From the NCBI GenBank assembly GCA_039566865.1, contig CM076952.1, positions 15,334,501 through 15,398,500 on the forward strand: 64,000 nucleotides of DNA, in the 5' to 3' direction. This DNA is from Aurelia coerulea. Lineage: Eukaryota; Cnidaria; Scyphozoa; Semaeostomeae; Ulmaridae. Under the pieces are notes generated by a model, which ran no database searches, had not been told where the DNA came from, and saw nothing but the letters and a program-made list of their open reading frames with translations. Of this stretch, positions 1 to 11,098 are shown in pieces; the first letter of the stretch is position 1; each line of letters opens with the position of its first letter. Position numbers and translations under genes: made by a program.

Positions 1-632
1 ACCGACCACACCGACCACATACCACCGACCACACTTACCACCGTCCACTTACCACACTTACCACCGACCATGATAGCCACCGACCACCGACCACTGACCG
101 AGAAAACCACTTACCACCGACCAATAAACCACTTACCACCGACCAACAAACCACTTACCACCGACCAAGAAGGCCACCGACCAAGAAAACCACTTACCAC
201 TTACCACTCACCACCGACCAAGAAAACCACTTACCACTTACCACCGACCAAGAAAACCACTTACCACTTACCACTTACCACCGACCAAGAAAACCACCGA
301 CCACCGACCAAGAAAACCACTTACCACTTACCACAGACCAAGAAAACCACTTACCACTGTGGTTTTCTTGGTCGGTGGTAAGTGGTAAGTGGTTTTCTTG
401 GTCGGTGGTAAGTGGTAAGTGGTTTTCTTGGTCGGTGGTAAGTGGCTTTATTGGTCGGTGGTAAGTGGATCGGTTGTCGGTGATAAGTATGGTCGGTGGT
501 ATGTGGTTTGTTGGTCGGTGGTCGGTGGTTTTCGTGGTCGGTGGTGTTGGTCGGTGGTCGGTGTTGCTGGTCGGTGGTCGGTCTGGTCGGTGCACTGGTC
601 GGTGTGGTCGGTGGTAAGTGGTTGTACACCAC
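1..632. repeat. Palindromic short tandem array (ACCGACCA / CCACTTACCA units)
   Basis: The first half is built from ACCGACCA, CCACTTACCA and CAAGAAAACCAC words; the second half is the same words reverse-complemented. The turning point is near 355: CCAAGAAAACCAC (338-350) pairs with GTGGTTTTCTTGG (359-371) around an 8-base loop. Open frames across it are pure repeat translation (T/H/P/R rich) and are not genes. The array runs off the left edge of the window, so its true length is unknown. Confidence 0.9.
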
Positions 633-1306
633 GCCCTTTACATGAGCAAACTCAGACCGGCACGAGTTTCAGATCGGCATGAGTTTCATTTCGGTGTCTG
701 GTCAAGGCCCTTAGAGTGTTTACATGGGAAGGGGCGAAATGAAACTCGTGCCGGTCTGGGTTCGTTTCGGTCTTTCAGGCCGATCTGAAAACTCAGGTCG
801 ACCTGAAATTCTCATGTAAACAGAAATTTTTTCAGATCGGGGCGAAATGAATAATTGCGGAAGTGATAACTGCACTATTGGGAGCCATTTTCATTGTTTG
901 GTCGTCCATTTGGTTTTCTCCAGACGCAAGAAACTATAACTAAGAACTAAACATAAAAAACTAAAGCCTCCTGTTTTATTTTCAGGTTCTGAAGCAGCAT
1001 TTGAACCATCAAACCAAAATAGATTTGTAATGCAGTACAAACGTACAGTTGATTATCCTTGATTATCAACTCTAATAACATCCTGTGTTGTTGATAACTT
1101 AGCGCAATAGGCCTAAATCCAAAACATGAGAAAAGAAACCATTGTCACAGTTGCCTCAATTGCATTCAACGCATGTGCAATGTGACGCTAGTATAATTTC
1201 AGACCGGTCTGAAACTCCATGTAAACGCAACGCAAAAAAGCAGACATGGCAAAATTTCAAACCGATCTGAAACTCGTGCCGGTCTGAGTTTGCTCATGTA
1301 AAGGGC
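633..1306. mobile_element. Non-autonomous TIR element, about 0.67 kb
   Basis: A 45-bp terminal inverted repeat joins 633-677 (GCCCTTTACATGAGCAAACT...) to 1262-1306 with no more than a mismatch or two. The inside repeats pieces of the same end motif (GAAACTCGTGCCGGTCTG, CATGTAAAC), for example an inner palindrome from 718 to 821 and a copy near 1200-1226. No coding frame is present. No target-site duplication is obvious, so the superfamily is not assigned. Confidence 0.75.
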
Positions 1307-1772
1307 CCCTTAGGCTCAGTATAGCAACAGTGTGCGAAACTGCATTAGCGCCAAAACGGGACTTACTTCGGACACTTGCTCTCTCGTTGCTCATTGACTG
1401 GGAAACTTTCACAACCTACGCGTCTCACAACACTACCCAACTGCCCTGATCTTTCTCTGGTCTCCAAACTTGATGCCAAAAACCTCTGCAGACATGCCAA
1501 TTTTAATCAATCAAAAACATCTAATGAATGGACTGTCACTTCCTGATCACTTCCTCCTGCGTGCGCTTAAAATTTTGTGACGTATGTGGACAACAATGGA
1601 TGACAACTTCCGATGACGTCAATCCTGAACGCAGTAAACATGCGTCTGTTTTCTAGGAATGTCATTGGCTGAAACCATGAAATGTTCACTGTATGTTTAG
1701 TAATGCGCGCCATGTCAACGTTCGTTCATCGAGCCTACGAGCCTATTTTAAAGATTCGCTGCTGCTGCGCAG
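1307..1772. other. No recognisable feature
   Basis: I see no coding frame, inverted repeat or tandem repeat worth naming between the TIR element and the LINE fragment. Confidence 0.5.
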
Positions 1773-2233
1773 CGCAAATCAATAAAGAAATCCCCATCTG
1801 TCATTAGTTTTCGTAAAAACTTGAAATCATACTTGTTTGACAAAAATTACATCAACTGATCGTAGCTGTAAACAGCCATGAAAGAATGAATCAAACTGAT
1901 CTTTACTCATTATTGCTAAAAGGGGGTGCTCTCTCCTCGATTAAGTTACCTACTGAGAGAGCTCCTCCTTAAGAAATTCCCCTGCATACAATTCCTGTTC
2001 TGTTTAGTTTTTCTTGCATTTTCGTTATATTTGGTAGTTTCTTCTCTGTAATTTGCCTTCTGTGTGTCTAACGTAGTTTTAATTTAAATTGTATTGCACT
2101 TTTGAATTGTATTTTGTTGATATTGTAAGGTTTGTTGTTATTTGATTTTGAGTGAAATATATTTTTAGTTATGAATTTGTATGTAGTGGAATTTTAAAAT
2201 TAAAGGAACTGAACTGAACTGAACTGAATCCCT
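1773..2233 (+). mobile_element. LINE 3' end (CR1/Rex1-like), RT C-terminus plus 3' UTR
   Basis: A frame ending at TGA 1857-1859 reads ...SIKKSPSVISFRKNLKSYLF then DKNYIN and stop, the usual look of the extreme C-terminus of CR1/Rex1-type reverse transcriptase ORFs. It is followed by about 350 bp of AT-rich 3' UTR with a strong hairpin (1922-1968) and ends in a pentamer tail, (GAACT)n near 2205-2230, as expected for 3'-repeat-terminated LINEs. The rest of the element is missing (5' truncation). Confidence 0.7.
1922..1968 (+). other. 3' UTR hairpin of LINE, copy 1
   Basis: GGGGGTGCTCTCTC (1922-1935) pairs with GAGAGAGCTCCTCC (1955-1968): 14 positions with one T-T mismatch and one G-T pair, loop of 19 bases. 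The same structure occurs at 45156-45207 and, on the minus strand, at 3684-3738. Confidence 0.65.
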
Positions 2234-2340
2234 TGGGACAGTTTCAGTTTTCAGTTTCAGTTATTCATCAATCAATCCTATACAGTACGTTTGTACATAA
2301 TTACTATACAACTACTAATTCACAAGATACCATACAACGT

Positions 2341-2595
2341 ACTACGGGGTGAATGGCAGAGCGGCTTAATCAGTTTCCGTCAGGAGACTGAAGTTAAGCT
2401 CGGTCGAGTAAGGTCAAACTTCGGATGGATGACCTCGGAGGCTTGACTTCGCAACTTAACTCGCCGTCCTTCGGAAGGGACGTTAAACTAGGGGTCCCGT
2501 GCCTGGATGCGGCATGCACAGTGGGCTTAAATTAGCTTTAAGTAGCTAGAAATACTTCCTGCCCACTCAAAATAAATTACCGAAAAAAAAAATAC
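2341..2595 (+). mobile_element. SINE with 5S-rRNA-like promoter head
   Basis: GAAGTTAAGCTCGGTCGAG followed by GGTCAAACTTCGGATGG and ATGACC (about 2390-2432) lines up with the internal promoter of 5S rRNA (box A, intermediate element, box C). A conserved-looking central part follows (CCTTCGGAAGGGACGTTAAA, then GGTCCCGTG and GCATGCAC, 2467-2520), then an A-run at 2583-2592. The first 45 bases instead resemble a tRNA A-box (TGGCAGAGCGG), so a tRNA origin of part of the head is an alternative. I think a SINE3-type element with a central domain is most likely. Confidence 0.6.
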
Positions 2596-2642
2596 AAAAC
2601 TAAATGGAATACACTACTATGAATATAGATAAACTTAACCTA

Positions 2643-3567
2643 AGGCCACATAAAATAAATTAATAGATTCTCATCACAAAGTTTTGGAAACTCTCGCGAG
2701 GCGGGAGGTTTATATTCTATATTTCATATATAATTTATTTTGGCAAATCTAGCCAAATCAGCGAGGGAACACATTATTCCGGTGAAATCTTTGCTTACAC
2801 AGTCTTTGGTGCGGAGAAATGCCTACCCTCTGCGGCCGTTTGTAGAAGGAGGAGAAGCGAGAAACAATATACGATTGTCAATGTTTGTGGGAGCTCTTTA
2901 CAATTTTCAACATCAGTCGGAGCATATGATCTTATTCAATGCTTTCGAGTGTAATCACAAGACAAGTGATTTCTTGTAGATTTCCTGCAGAAACCCAACT
3001 AAATTGCTGTGAAATTTGGCCCAGATTTGAGCGACATGTTTCGTTTCAGTGCTTTTCCATGCCATCTGCCTAAATGAATACATTTTCCTGGGACCCCATT
3101 TAAAATTGTATCGGTGCACGTTGGATTTGGATCCGTAGATCAGCCTCCCGTTTACACAGTTCTTGGCACTTCCTATGGAAAGATTTTTGTACTGGACCAG
3201 TGTAAATGTTCTTGAACCATTGATAAAACTTTGCAACGAATCAAAACTGTGCCAATACATAGCCAATACAGTGAAAACGTTGTTTCAGATTGACATTTTG
3301 TGGTTCTATGATAATTCTCTCAAATTCTACCTTTCGTTCGATACAGTCATGGGGTCATGTATCATCAAGAGTAAAATATTGCAACTAAATAGAAAACAAT
3401 AAAACTATGTGTTTTGACGTTTTATATAAAAATATCACTACAAATATTGCAAATGACGAGCGGGCGGTACTTTTATATTTTGCAAATAAAATATAAAAAA
3501 TGTTGATGCTGAATTCATTTTCCATGCGGGCGGTGATGAGAATCTATTAATTTATTTTATATGGCCT
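2643..3567. mobile_element. Non-autonomous TIR element, 0.93 kb
   Basis: AGGCCACATAAAATAAATTA... (2643-2675) is repeated inverted at 3535-3567 with one mismatch over 33 bp. GC-rich GCGGGAGG / GCGGGCGG patches lie just inside each end. Short open frames inside have no recognisable content. No clear target duplication. Confidence 0.65.
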
Positions 3568-3589
3568 AATTACAATACAACTGCTGCTT

Positions 3590-3740
3590 TACAAAATATT
3601 ACAATACTTACAATACACTATAGAGAAAACACTATTACGACAAAGAAAAAACTTTACATGTGTATGTAAGATTGATTGATTAAGGAGGAGCTCTCTAAAT
3701 AGGTTAACTAATCGAGAGAGAGAGCCCCCCCCCCCCCCAT
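3590..3740 (-). mobile_element. LINE 3' UTR fragment
   Basis: On the minus strand this segment repeats the hairpin-bearing 3' UTR of the LINE at 1773-2233: a poly-G run, GCTCTCTC, CTCGATTAG, a loop, then AGAGAGCTCCTCCTTA. No coding part is left. The orientation is opposite to the copy at 1.8 kb. Confidence 0.55.
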
Positions 3741-3765
3741 AAAAACAAAGAAACTAAATTTTTTT

Positions 3766-3912
3766 ATGAAAGCAGTATATGAAATATCTGAAAAGACAGA
3801 GAACGGAGCGTGTCTGATGTCTGATGACACAGGAGATATGGACGCACAAAGTTTTCGGCCTAACGAAGGGCGCAATACTCCGCTGAGCCTGACGGGAGAA
3901 AAGAAAGAGTAA
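3766..3912 (+). CDS. Possible short ORF, 48 aa, unknown
   Basis: An ATG-initiated frame reads MKAVYEISEKTENGACLMSD... and stops at 3910-3912. It is hydrophilic, without signal peptide or known motif. About 55 bp after the stop is a GAGTAAGT donor-like site (3968-3975). Nothing else in 3740-4600 supports a gene, so this may be chance. Confidence 0.15.
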   Translation: MKAVYEISEKTENGACLMSDDTGDMDAQSFRPNEGRNTPLSLTGEKKE

Positions 3913-4605
3913 TTGGAATGATAATCATACAGAATGGAAGAAGAATAACAAATAAAGGCTCACGAAGAGTAAGTTTTGATTTTTAAAAGTTTAAGTCGTG
4001 TTCCTGGCTGTTAAGAGCTGCGTGTGCCTGATATATCCCGCTGCCTGATAAATCCCGCCAGTGAGTGCCCTATAGATAGTTTATAGCTGCTGTTGACGGT
4101 TGCCCTTCAAGTAGCAGAACGATGAGAACAGCCATATGTTATAATAAAATAATTTGCAAAGCTCCATATTAGAAAACAGCTCAGCTTACCTTTCTCATAC
4201 CTCTTCTAAAACCATGTTTTCTGAATCTTTTAGCACCAAACTTTCATCCTGTTGTTCAAAATGATTCCATAAAATATATTTGCGAAGATAGGGGAAATTT
4301 GCATTTAGGTGTCATGGCCGCCAGAACCTATGCGTGCGCATTTTGCCGCGAATTTTGCATGAGGTTGTAAATCTTCGAAAAACTATGAAAACATCAAGGC
4401 ATAAATCGTAAAATAGAGTAAATAAACTTAGAATATTCAGTCAATATTGTTGAAAAATGATAACAGCATCAAAATTCGCCGGGATCGTTACAGAAAACTG
4501 TTGGGTTTTAAATCCGAGTGAATGTTTTGAGAGGACAAAGTGAAGTTAGGCCCATGTGCTGGTTGCGAAGGCAAGTACAATAATCCGTATATTTAGGTTA
4601 ATTAT

Positions 4606-7600
4606 AAAGCTTGCCACTCAACACTCTTCATATGGGATTGTAGAGTAAATTCTGAGGTTTCATCTGATATGTATGGGTACTGTGGCAAAATTGCGGTTCT
4701 CTTGTTACAAGAATTTGAAAATAATGATATTTGGAGAATTCTGCAAAAATTTCAAGAATTTCCTGTTTCCAGACCCCTTTGAGAACTAACTGAAAATTAA
4801 AATTTTAGTTCAAAAATCAGGCTTGCCGCACAACTTCCTTTATAAGGGTTTGTAGAGGAAATTTTGAGCTTTCATCTGATATGTAGGGGTACTTTGGCAA
4901 AATTGCGGTTCTCTTGTTACAAGAATTTGAAAATACTGATATTTGGAGAATTCTGCAAAAATTTCAAGAATTTCCTGTTTCCAGACCCCTTTGAGAACTA
5001 ACTGAAAATTAAAATTTTAGTTCAGAAATCAGGCTTGCCGCACAACTTCCTTTGTATGGGTTTGTAGAGGAAATTTTGAGCTTTCATCTGATATGTAGGG
5101 GTACTTTGCCAAAATTGCGGTTCTCTTATTACAAGAATTTGAAAATGTTGATATTTGGAGAATTCTGCAAAAATTTCAAGAATTTCCTGTTTCCAGACCC
5201 CTTTGAGAACTAACTGAAAATTAAAATTTTAGTTCAAAAATCAGGCTTGCCGCACAACTTCCTTTATATGGGTTTGTAGAGGAAATTTTGAGCTTTCATC
5301 TGATATGTAGGGGTACTTTGCCAAAATTGCGGTTCTCTTATTACAAGAATTTGAAAATGTTGATATTTGGAGAATTCTGCAAAAATTTCAAGAATTTCCT
5401 GTTTCCAGACCCCTTCGAGAACTAACTGAAAATTAAAATTTTAGTTCAAAAATCAGGCTTGCCGCACAACTTCCTTTATAAGGGTTTGTAGAGGAAATTT
5501 TGAGCTTTCATCTGATATGTAGGGGTACTTTGCCAAAATTGCGGTTCTCTTGTTACAAGAATTTGAAAATACTGATATTTGGAGAATTCTGCAAAAATTT
5601 CAAGAATTTCCTGTTTCCAGACCCCTTTGAGAACTAACTGAAAATTAAAATTTTAGTTCAGAAATCAGGCTTGCCGCACAACTTCCTTTATATGGGTTTG
5701 TAGAGGAAATTTTGAGCTTTCATCTGATATGTAGGGGTACTTTGCCAAAATTGCGGTTCTCTTGTTACAAGAATTTGAAAATGTTGATATTTGGAGAATT
5801 CTGCAAAAATTTCAAGAATTTCCTGTTTCCAGACCCCTTTGAGAACTAACTGAAAATTAAAATTTTAGTTCAAAAATCAGGCTTGCCGCACAACTTCCTT
5901 TATAAGGGTTTGTAGAGGAAATTTTGAGCTTTCATCTGATATGTAGGGGTACTTTGGCAAAATTGCGGTTCTCTTATTACAAGAATTTGAAAATGTTGAT
6001 ATTTGGAGAATTCTGCAAAAATTTCAAGAATTTCCTGTTTCCAGACCCCTTCGAGAACTAACTGAAAATTAAAATTTTAGTTCAAAAATCAGGCTTGCCG
6101 CACAACTTCCTTTATATGGGTTTGTAGAGGAAATTTTGAGCTTTCATCTGATATGTAGGGGTACTTTGCCAAAATTGCGGTTCTCTTGTTACAAGAATTT
6201 GAAAATGCTGATATTTGGAGAATTCTGCAAAAATTTCAAGAATTTCCTGTTTCCAGACCCCTTTGAGAACTAACTGAAAATTAAAATTTTAGTTCAAAAA
6301 TCAGGCTTGCCGCACAACTTCCTTTATATGGGTTTGTAGAGGAAATTTTGAGCTTTCATCTGACATGTAGGGGTACTTTGGCAAAATTGCGGTTCTCTTG
6401 TTACAAGAATTTGAAAATACTGATATTTGGAGAATTCTGCAAAAATTTCAAGAATTTCCTGTTTCCAGACCCCTTTGAGAACTAACTGAAAATTAAAATT
6501 TTAGTTCAGAAATCAGGCTTGCCGCACAACTTCCTTTGTATGGGTTTGTAGAGGAAATTTTGAGCTTTCATCTGATATGTAGGCCGGGGTACTTTGCCAA
6601 AATTGCGGTTCTCTTATTACAAGAATTTGAAAATGTTGATATTTGGAGAATTCTGCAAAAATTTCAAGAATTTCCTGTTTCCAGACCCCTTTGAGAACTA
6701 ACTGAAAATTAAAATTTTAGTTCAAAAATCAGGCTTGCCGCACAACTTCCTTTATATGGGTTTGTAGAGGAAATTTTGAGCTTTCATCTGATATGTAGGG
6801 GTACTTTGCCAAAATTGCGGTTCTCTTATTACAAGAATTTGAAAATGTTGATATTTGGAGAATTCTGCAAAAATTTCAAGAATTTCCTGTTTCCAGACCC
6901 CTTCGAGAACTAACTGAAAATTAAAATTTTAGTTCAAAAATCAGGCTTGCCGCACAACTTCCTTTATAAGGGTTTGTAGAGGAAATTTTGAGCTTTCATC
7001 TGATATGTAGGGGTACTTTGCCAAAATTGCGGTTCTCTTGTTACAAGAATTTGAAAATACTGATATTTGGAGAATTCTGCAAAAATTTCAAGAATTTCCT
7101 GTTTCCAGACCCCTTTGAGAACTAACTGAAAATTAAAATTTTAGTTCAGAAATCAGGCTTGCCGCACAACTTCCTTTATATGGGTTTGTAGAGGAAATTT
7201 TGAGCTTTCATCTGATATGTAGGGGTACTTTGCCAAAATTGCGGTTCTCTTGTTACAAGAATTTGAAAATGTTGATATTTGGAGAATTCTGCAAAAATTT
7301 CAAGAATTTCCTGTTTCCAGACCCCTTTGAGAACTAACTGAAAATTAAAATTTTAGTTCAAAAATCAGGCTTGCCGCACAACTTCCTTTATAAGGGTTTG
7401 TAGAGGAAATTTTGAGCTTTCATCTGATATGTAGGGGTACTTTGGCAAAATTGCGGTTCTCTTATTACAAGAATTTGAAAATGTTGATATTTGGAGAATT
7501 CTGCAAAAATTTCAAGAATTTCCTGTTTCCAGACCCCTTCGAGAACTAACTGAAAATTAAAATTTTAGTTCAAAAATCAGGCTTGCCGCACAACTTCCTT

Positions 7601-8754
7601 TATATGGGTTTGTAGAGGAAATGTTGAGCTTTCATCTGATATGTAGGGGTACTTTGCCAAAATTGCGGTTCTCTTGTTACAAGAATTTGAAAATGCTGAT
7701 ATTTGGAGAATTCTGCAAAAATTTCAAGAATTTCCTGTTTCCAGACCCCTTTGAGAACTAACTGAAAATTAAAATTTTAGTTCAAAAATCAGGCTTGCCG
7801 CACAACTTCCTTTATATGGGTTTGTAGAGGAAATTTTGAGCTTTCATCTGACATGTAGGGGTACTTTGGCAAAATTGCGGTTCTCTTGTTACAAGAATTT
7901 GAAAATACTGATATTTGGAGAATTCTGCAAAAATTTCAAGAATTTCCTGTTTCCAGACCCCTTTGAGAACTAACTGAAAATTAAAATTTTAGTTCAGAAA
8001 TCAGGCTTGCCGCACAACTTCCTTTATATGGGTTTGTAGAGGAAATTTTGAGCTTTCATCTGATATGTAGGGGTACTTTGCCAAAATTGCGGTTCTCTTG
8101 TTACAAGAATTTGAAAATAATGATATTTGGAGAATTCTGCAAAAATTTCAAGAATTTCCTGTTTCCAGACCCCTTTGAGAACTAACTGAAAATTAAAATT
8201 TTAGTTCAAAAATCAGGCTTGCCGCACAACTTCCTTTATATGGGTTTGTGGAGGAAATGTTGAGCTTTCATCTGATATGTAGGGGTACTATAATGGCAAA
8301 ATTGCGGTTCTCTTATTACAAGAATTTGAAAATGTTGATATTTGGAGAATTCTGCAAAAATTTCAAGAATTTCCTGTTTCCAGACCCCTTTGAGAACTAA
8401 CTGAAAATTAAAATTTTAGTTCAAAAATCAGGCTTGCCGCACAACTTCCTTTATATGGGTTTGTAGAGGAAATTTTGAGCTTTCATCTGATATGTAGGGG
8501 TACTTTGGCAAAATTGCGGTTCTCTTGTTACAAGAATTTGAAAATGCTGATATTTGGAGAATTCTGCAAAAATTTCAAGAATTTCCTGTTTCCAGACCCC
8601 TTTGAGAACTAACTGAAAATTAAAATTTTAGTTCAAAAATCAGGCTTGCCGCACAACTTCCTTTATATGGGTTTGTAGAGGAAATTTTGAGCTTTCATCT
8701 GACATGTAGGGGTACTTTGGCAAAATTGCGGTTCTCTTGTTACAAGAATTTGAA
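4606..8754. repeat. 212-bp satellite array with 7-unit higher-order repeat
   Basis: About 19.5 head-to-tail copies of a 212-bp monomer that can be phased on CAGGCTTGCCGCACAACTTC. Units begin at 4818, 5030, 5242, 5454, 5666, 5878, 6090, 6302, 6514 and so on. The first copy (4606-4817) is clearly more diverged. Diagnostic variants (TATAAGGG/TATATGGG, TTTGGC/TTTGCC, CTCTTATT/CTCTTGTT, AATACTG/AATGTTG/AATGCTG, CCCTTTG/CCCTTCG, TTCAGAAA/TTCAAAAA) recur in the same order with a 7-unit spacing. Units from 5030 match units from 6514, so the higher-order unit is 1484 bp (1488 in the second copy, owing to a 4-bp CCGG insertion near 6583). No coding frame survives across it. Confidence 0.95.
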
Positions 8755-11098
8755 ATGGGAATTTTCTTAGAATTCTACAAAAGTGGAAAGAATTCCCTGA
8801 TGCTCTGGGAAAATATGTTGAATGGTCAAAAGACCATGTTTTGAAAATGAAATTACCAAATGTGTTGATCATGTTTTGGTTGGAAAATTATACTTGACCT
8901 ATGGTCAGGTCATGGCATGGTCAAACATTATTCATGGTCCAATTTTTGTTACTTCTTCTTGACCATAAAAGACGATACAGTATGATCAAAGATTTCACAA
9001 TAAGCATGGTGAATTAAAATCAATCACAGATAACCAATGAACTGGGATTATGAATGTCAGAAATTCTGGTAATGGATGTTGAATGCAAGTACACCTGGAA
9101 AATTTTTTCCCAGCACCATGTCCCCACTGATTCAGAACAGATTATTTGTTCTGTATGCAACCATGACTGAGAGGACATCCTTTTATTTTGCCTTGAAATT
9201 GAATTCCCCTTTAACATTGAATTGCTTTTTGTTATTTCTTTGAAATCTGGGATTGGGTATAAATATCTGACCTATATTCTGGGATAGGGTATCAATATCT
9301 GACGGAAATTCTGGAATTAGGTCATATTGGAAATCCTGTTGGCACACACCCCTGCATGAATTTTAGTGAAGTACCCCCCTCCCCTGGTGGCCAGTACATT
9401 TGGCCATGTCCAAACATGATTTACAGTAATCCATTACTGTACTGGGGCTTTCCACCAGGAGGTATGCTGAAATGAACTTTATTCTCTAGAATAAACAATC
9501 CAGTATTATTTTCTAAGTTTAACTCAGTCTTTGAAATCTATAATTATCTTATAGTTGGCTGATTAAAAAAGTGAAGATCATTTTGGCACACCTGGTACAA
9601 CGCCAGTGCCACAGACAGGCGGAAAAGCTAGGAAATCATACATCTTGACATGTAATATATTCATTAAAACTGAAGATTAAGCTATGTGAACAACTCTAGA
9701 AATCTTATTGATATGTAAACTGGCATAAGAATGAACTTCACACTAATATTTATGTATATACTTCTTAGTAGTGCTATTGCTACCACCCATCGTTAAGAAA
9801 AATCTGCCAAAAAAGGGACTCTTGTTTCGAAATTCTTGGGTCCAAATCCCATCCGTATGGGTGGAATATGCCCATACCCTCAACATCTTATGTATCCCCC
9901 CCCCTGGAGTTTTTCTTTGCTGACATCATTGTAGAAGGTTGTTGAGAATACCAAGAACTGCCCCTTTTGTCCGAGTCTTTTGTTATGCTGGTAAAGTTCA
10001 AAGCAGATCAACAGCTGGGAAACCTATTACCATGCACGAGAATCGCTTTGTTTCTTTGCTAATTCTTGTTTGGATTGTGGCCGGATTATCCACCCACATT
10101 CTTTCCACAAAATCAAACGTGCTTTCTGCACATGATCACAGGTTTCCTTTTTGGGGGATAAACGTTGTTTTGAACTTTAACGATTTGTATTCCCAACAAA
10201 AGAGACCTCTTGCACAAGCAGACAACTGCTTGAAAATGCATTTTTTGGATGTTTCATGACTTCACTGTATCTATGAGCTACGAGAATGTCTACAAAATCA
10301 ATTGTTAATTGTTGATCTTGTGCAGTAAGAGGAGAAGTGGGTCAACGTTTGCACATTATTAACCATCAATGCTCATCAACGTCTTCTCAGAATAATCAAA
10401 TCTGCTTCTGGAAAATTGAAAAAGGAACTCATAAAAATTACAAATGGCTAAGAATTAACAAGAAAATAAGAAAGTAGGAACTGCTGAATTTTTTTAATTT
10501 ATCAGATTTATCAGTACTGAAAGTTTCTCAGCTGTTTCTCTGGGAATGTTCTTCAATATCATGCATGTCTTTTTTTATAAGAAACCGCTTATAAGAAATG
10601 GTAGGCTCAATTTTTCGAAACTTCCCATCACACTCAAAAATGTTCTGACACTGTCCAGTTATAGCAACTGTTTGGACATTATTTTGAGTGCGAATTACGT
10701 TACTTAGTTGTTTTAGATCTTACTAAGTTCTCTGGGAACCCTTCAGACAAAACGAAGTTAACCCAACTCTTCCGGCATTAAAGAATAAGAAACAGTAAGA
10801 AACTTTTGGCAGCGAAATGGCCCAAAAATTTAAGAATCTGCCTACCAGCCCCGGACACCTTAGTTTCTCAAAAGAAAAATATGTGTATTTCATTTATTGT
10901 TGTGGGATCTCCTGTGCTTTGCGAGTAATTGCGAGTAATTGCTTTGCGAGTAGGGGCCATCAATATTTCGGTTTTGTAGCCAAAACAAAATCGCCCTCAA
11001 ATTAAAAACGACTGCCATTTGTTTTTGAGGTCTTACTTTAAAAGACACAGGGTGTATTCCACGCACTTAGTTAGGCCTGATTGAAGAATCACATGGGA
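8755..11098. other. No recognisable gene; minor short direct repeat
   Basis: This stretch has no convincing coding frame. A TGGTCA-rich patch (8820-8960) borders the satellite, and CTGGGATTGGGTATAAATAT / CTGGGATAGGGTATCAATAT is a local direct repeat (9246-9303). Short frames at 9939-10259 and 10817-11005 carry no recognisable motif. Confidence 0.4.

Noticed and set aside
70..682. Four overlapping frames rich in T, H, P, R or W, S, G
   Set aside because: Translation of the palindromic microsatellite on both strands.
4606..8754. CRISPR-like array
   Set aside because: Units are 212-bp head-to-tail monomers without unique spacers; it is a satellite in a eukaryotic genome.
9939..10259. 106-codon plus-strand ORF with a hydrophobic stretch
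   Set aside because: No recognisable domain, no splice or promoter context; kept only as part of a featureless interval.
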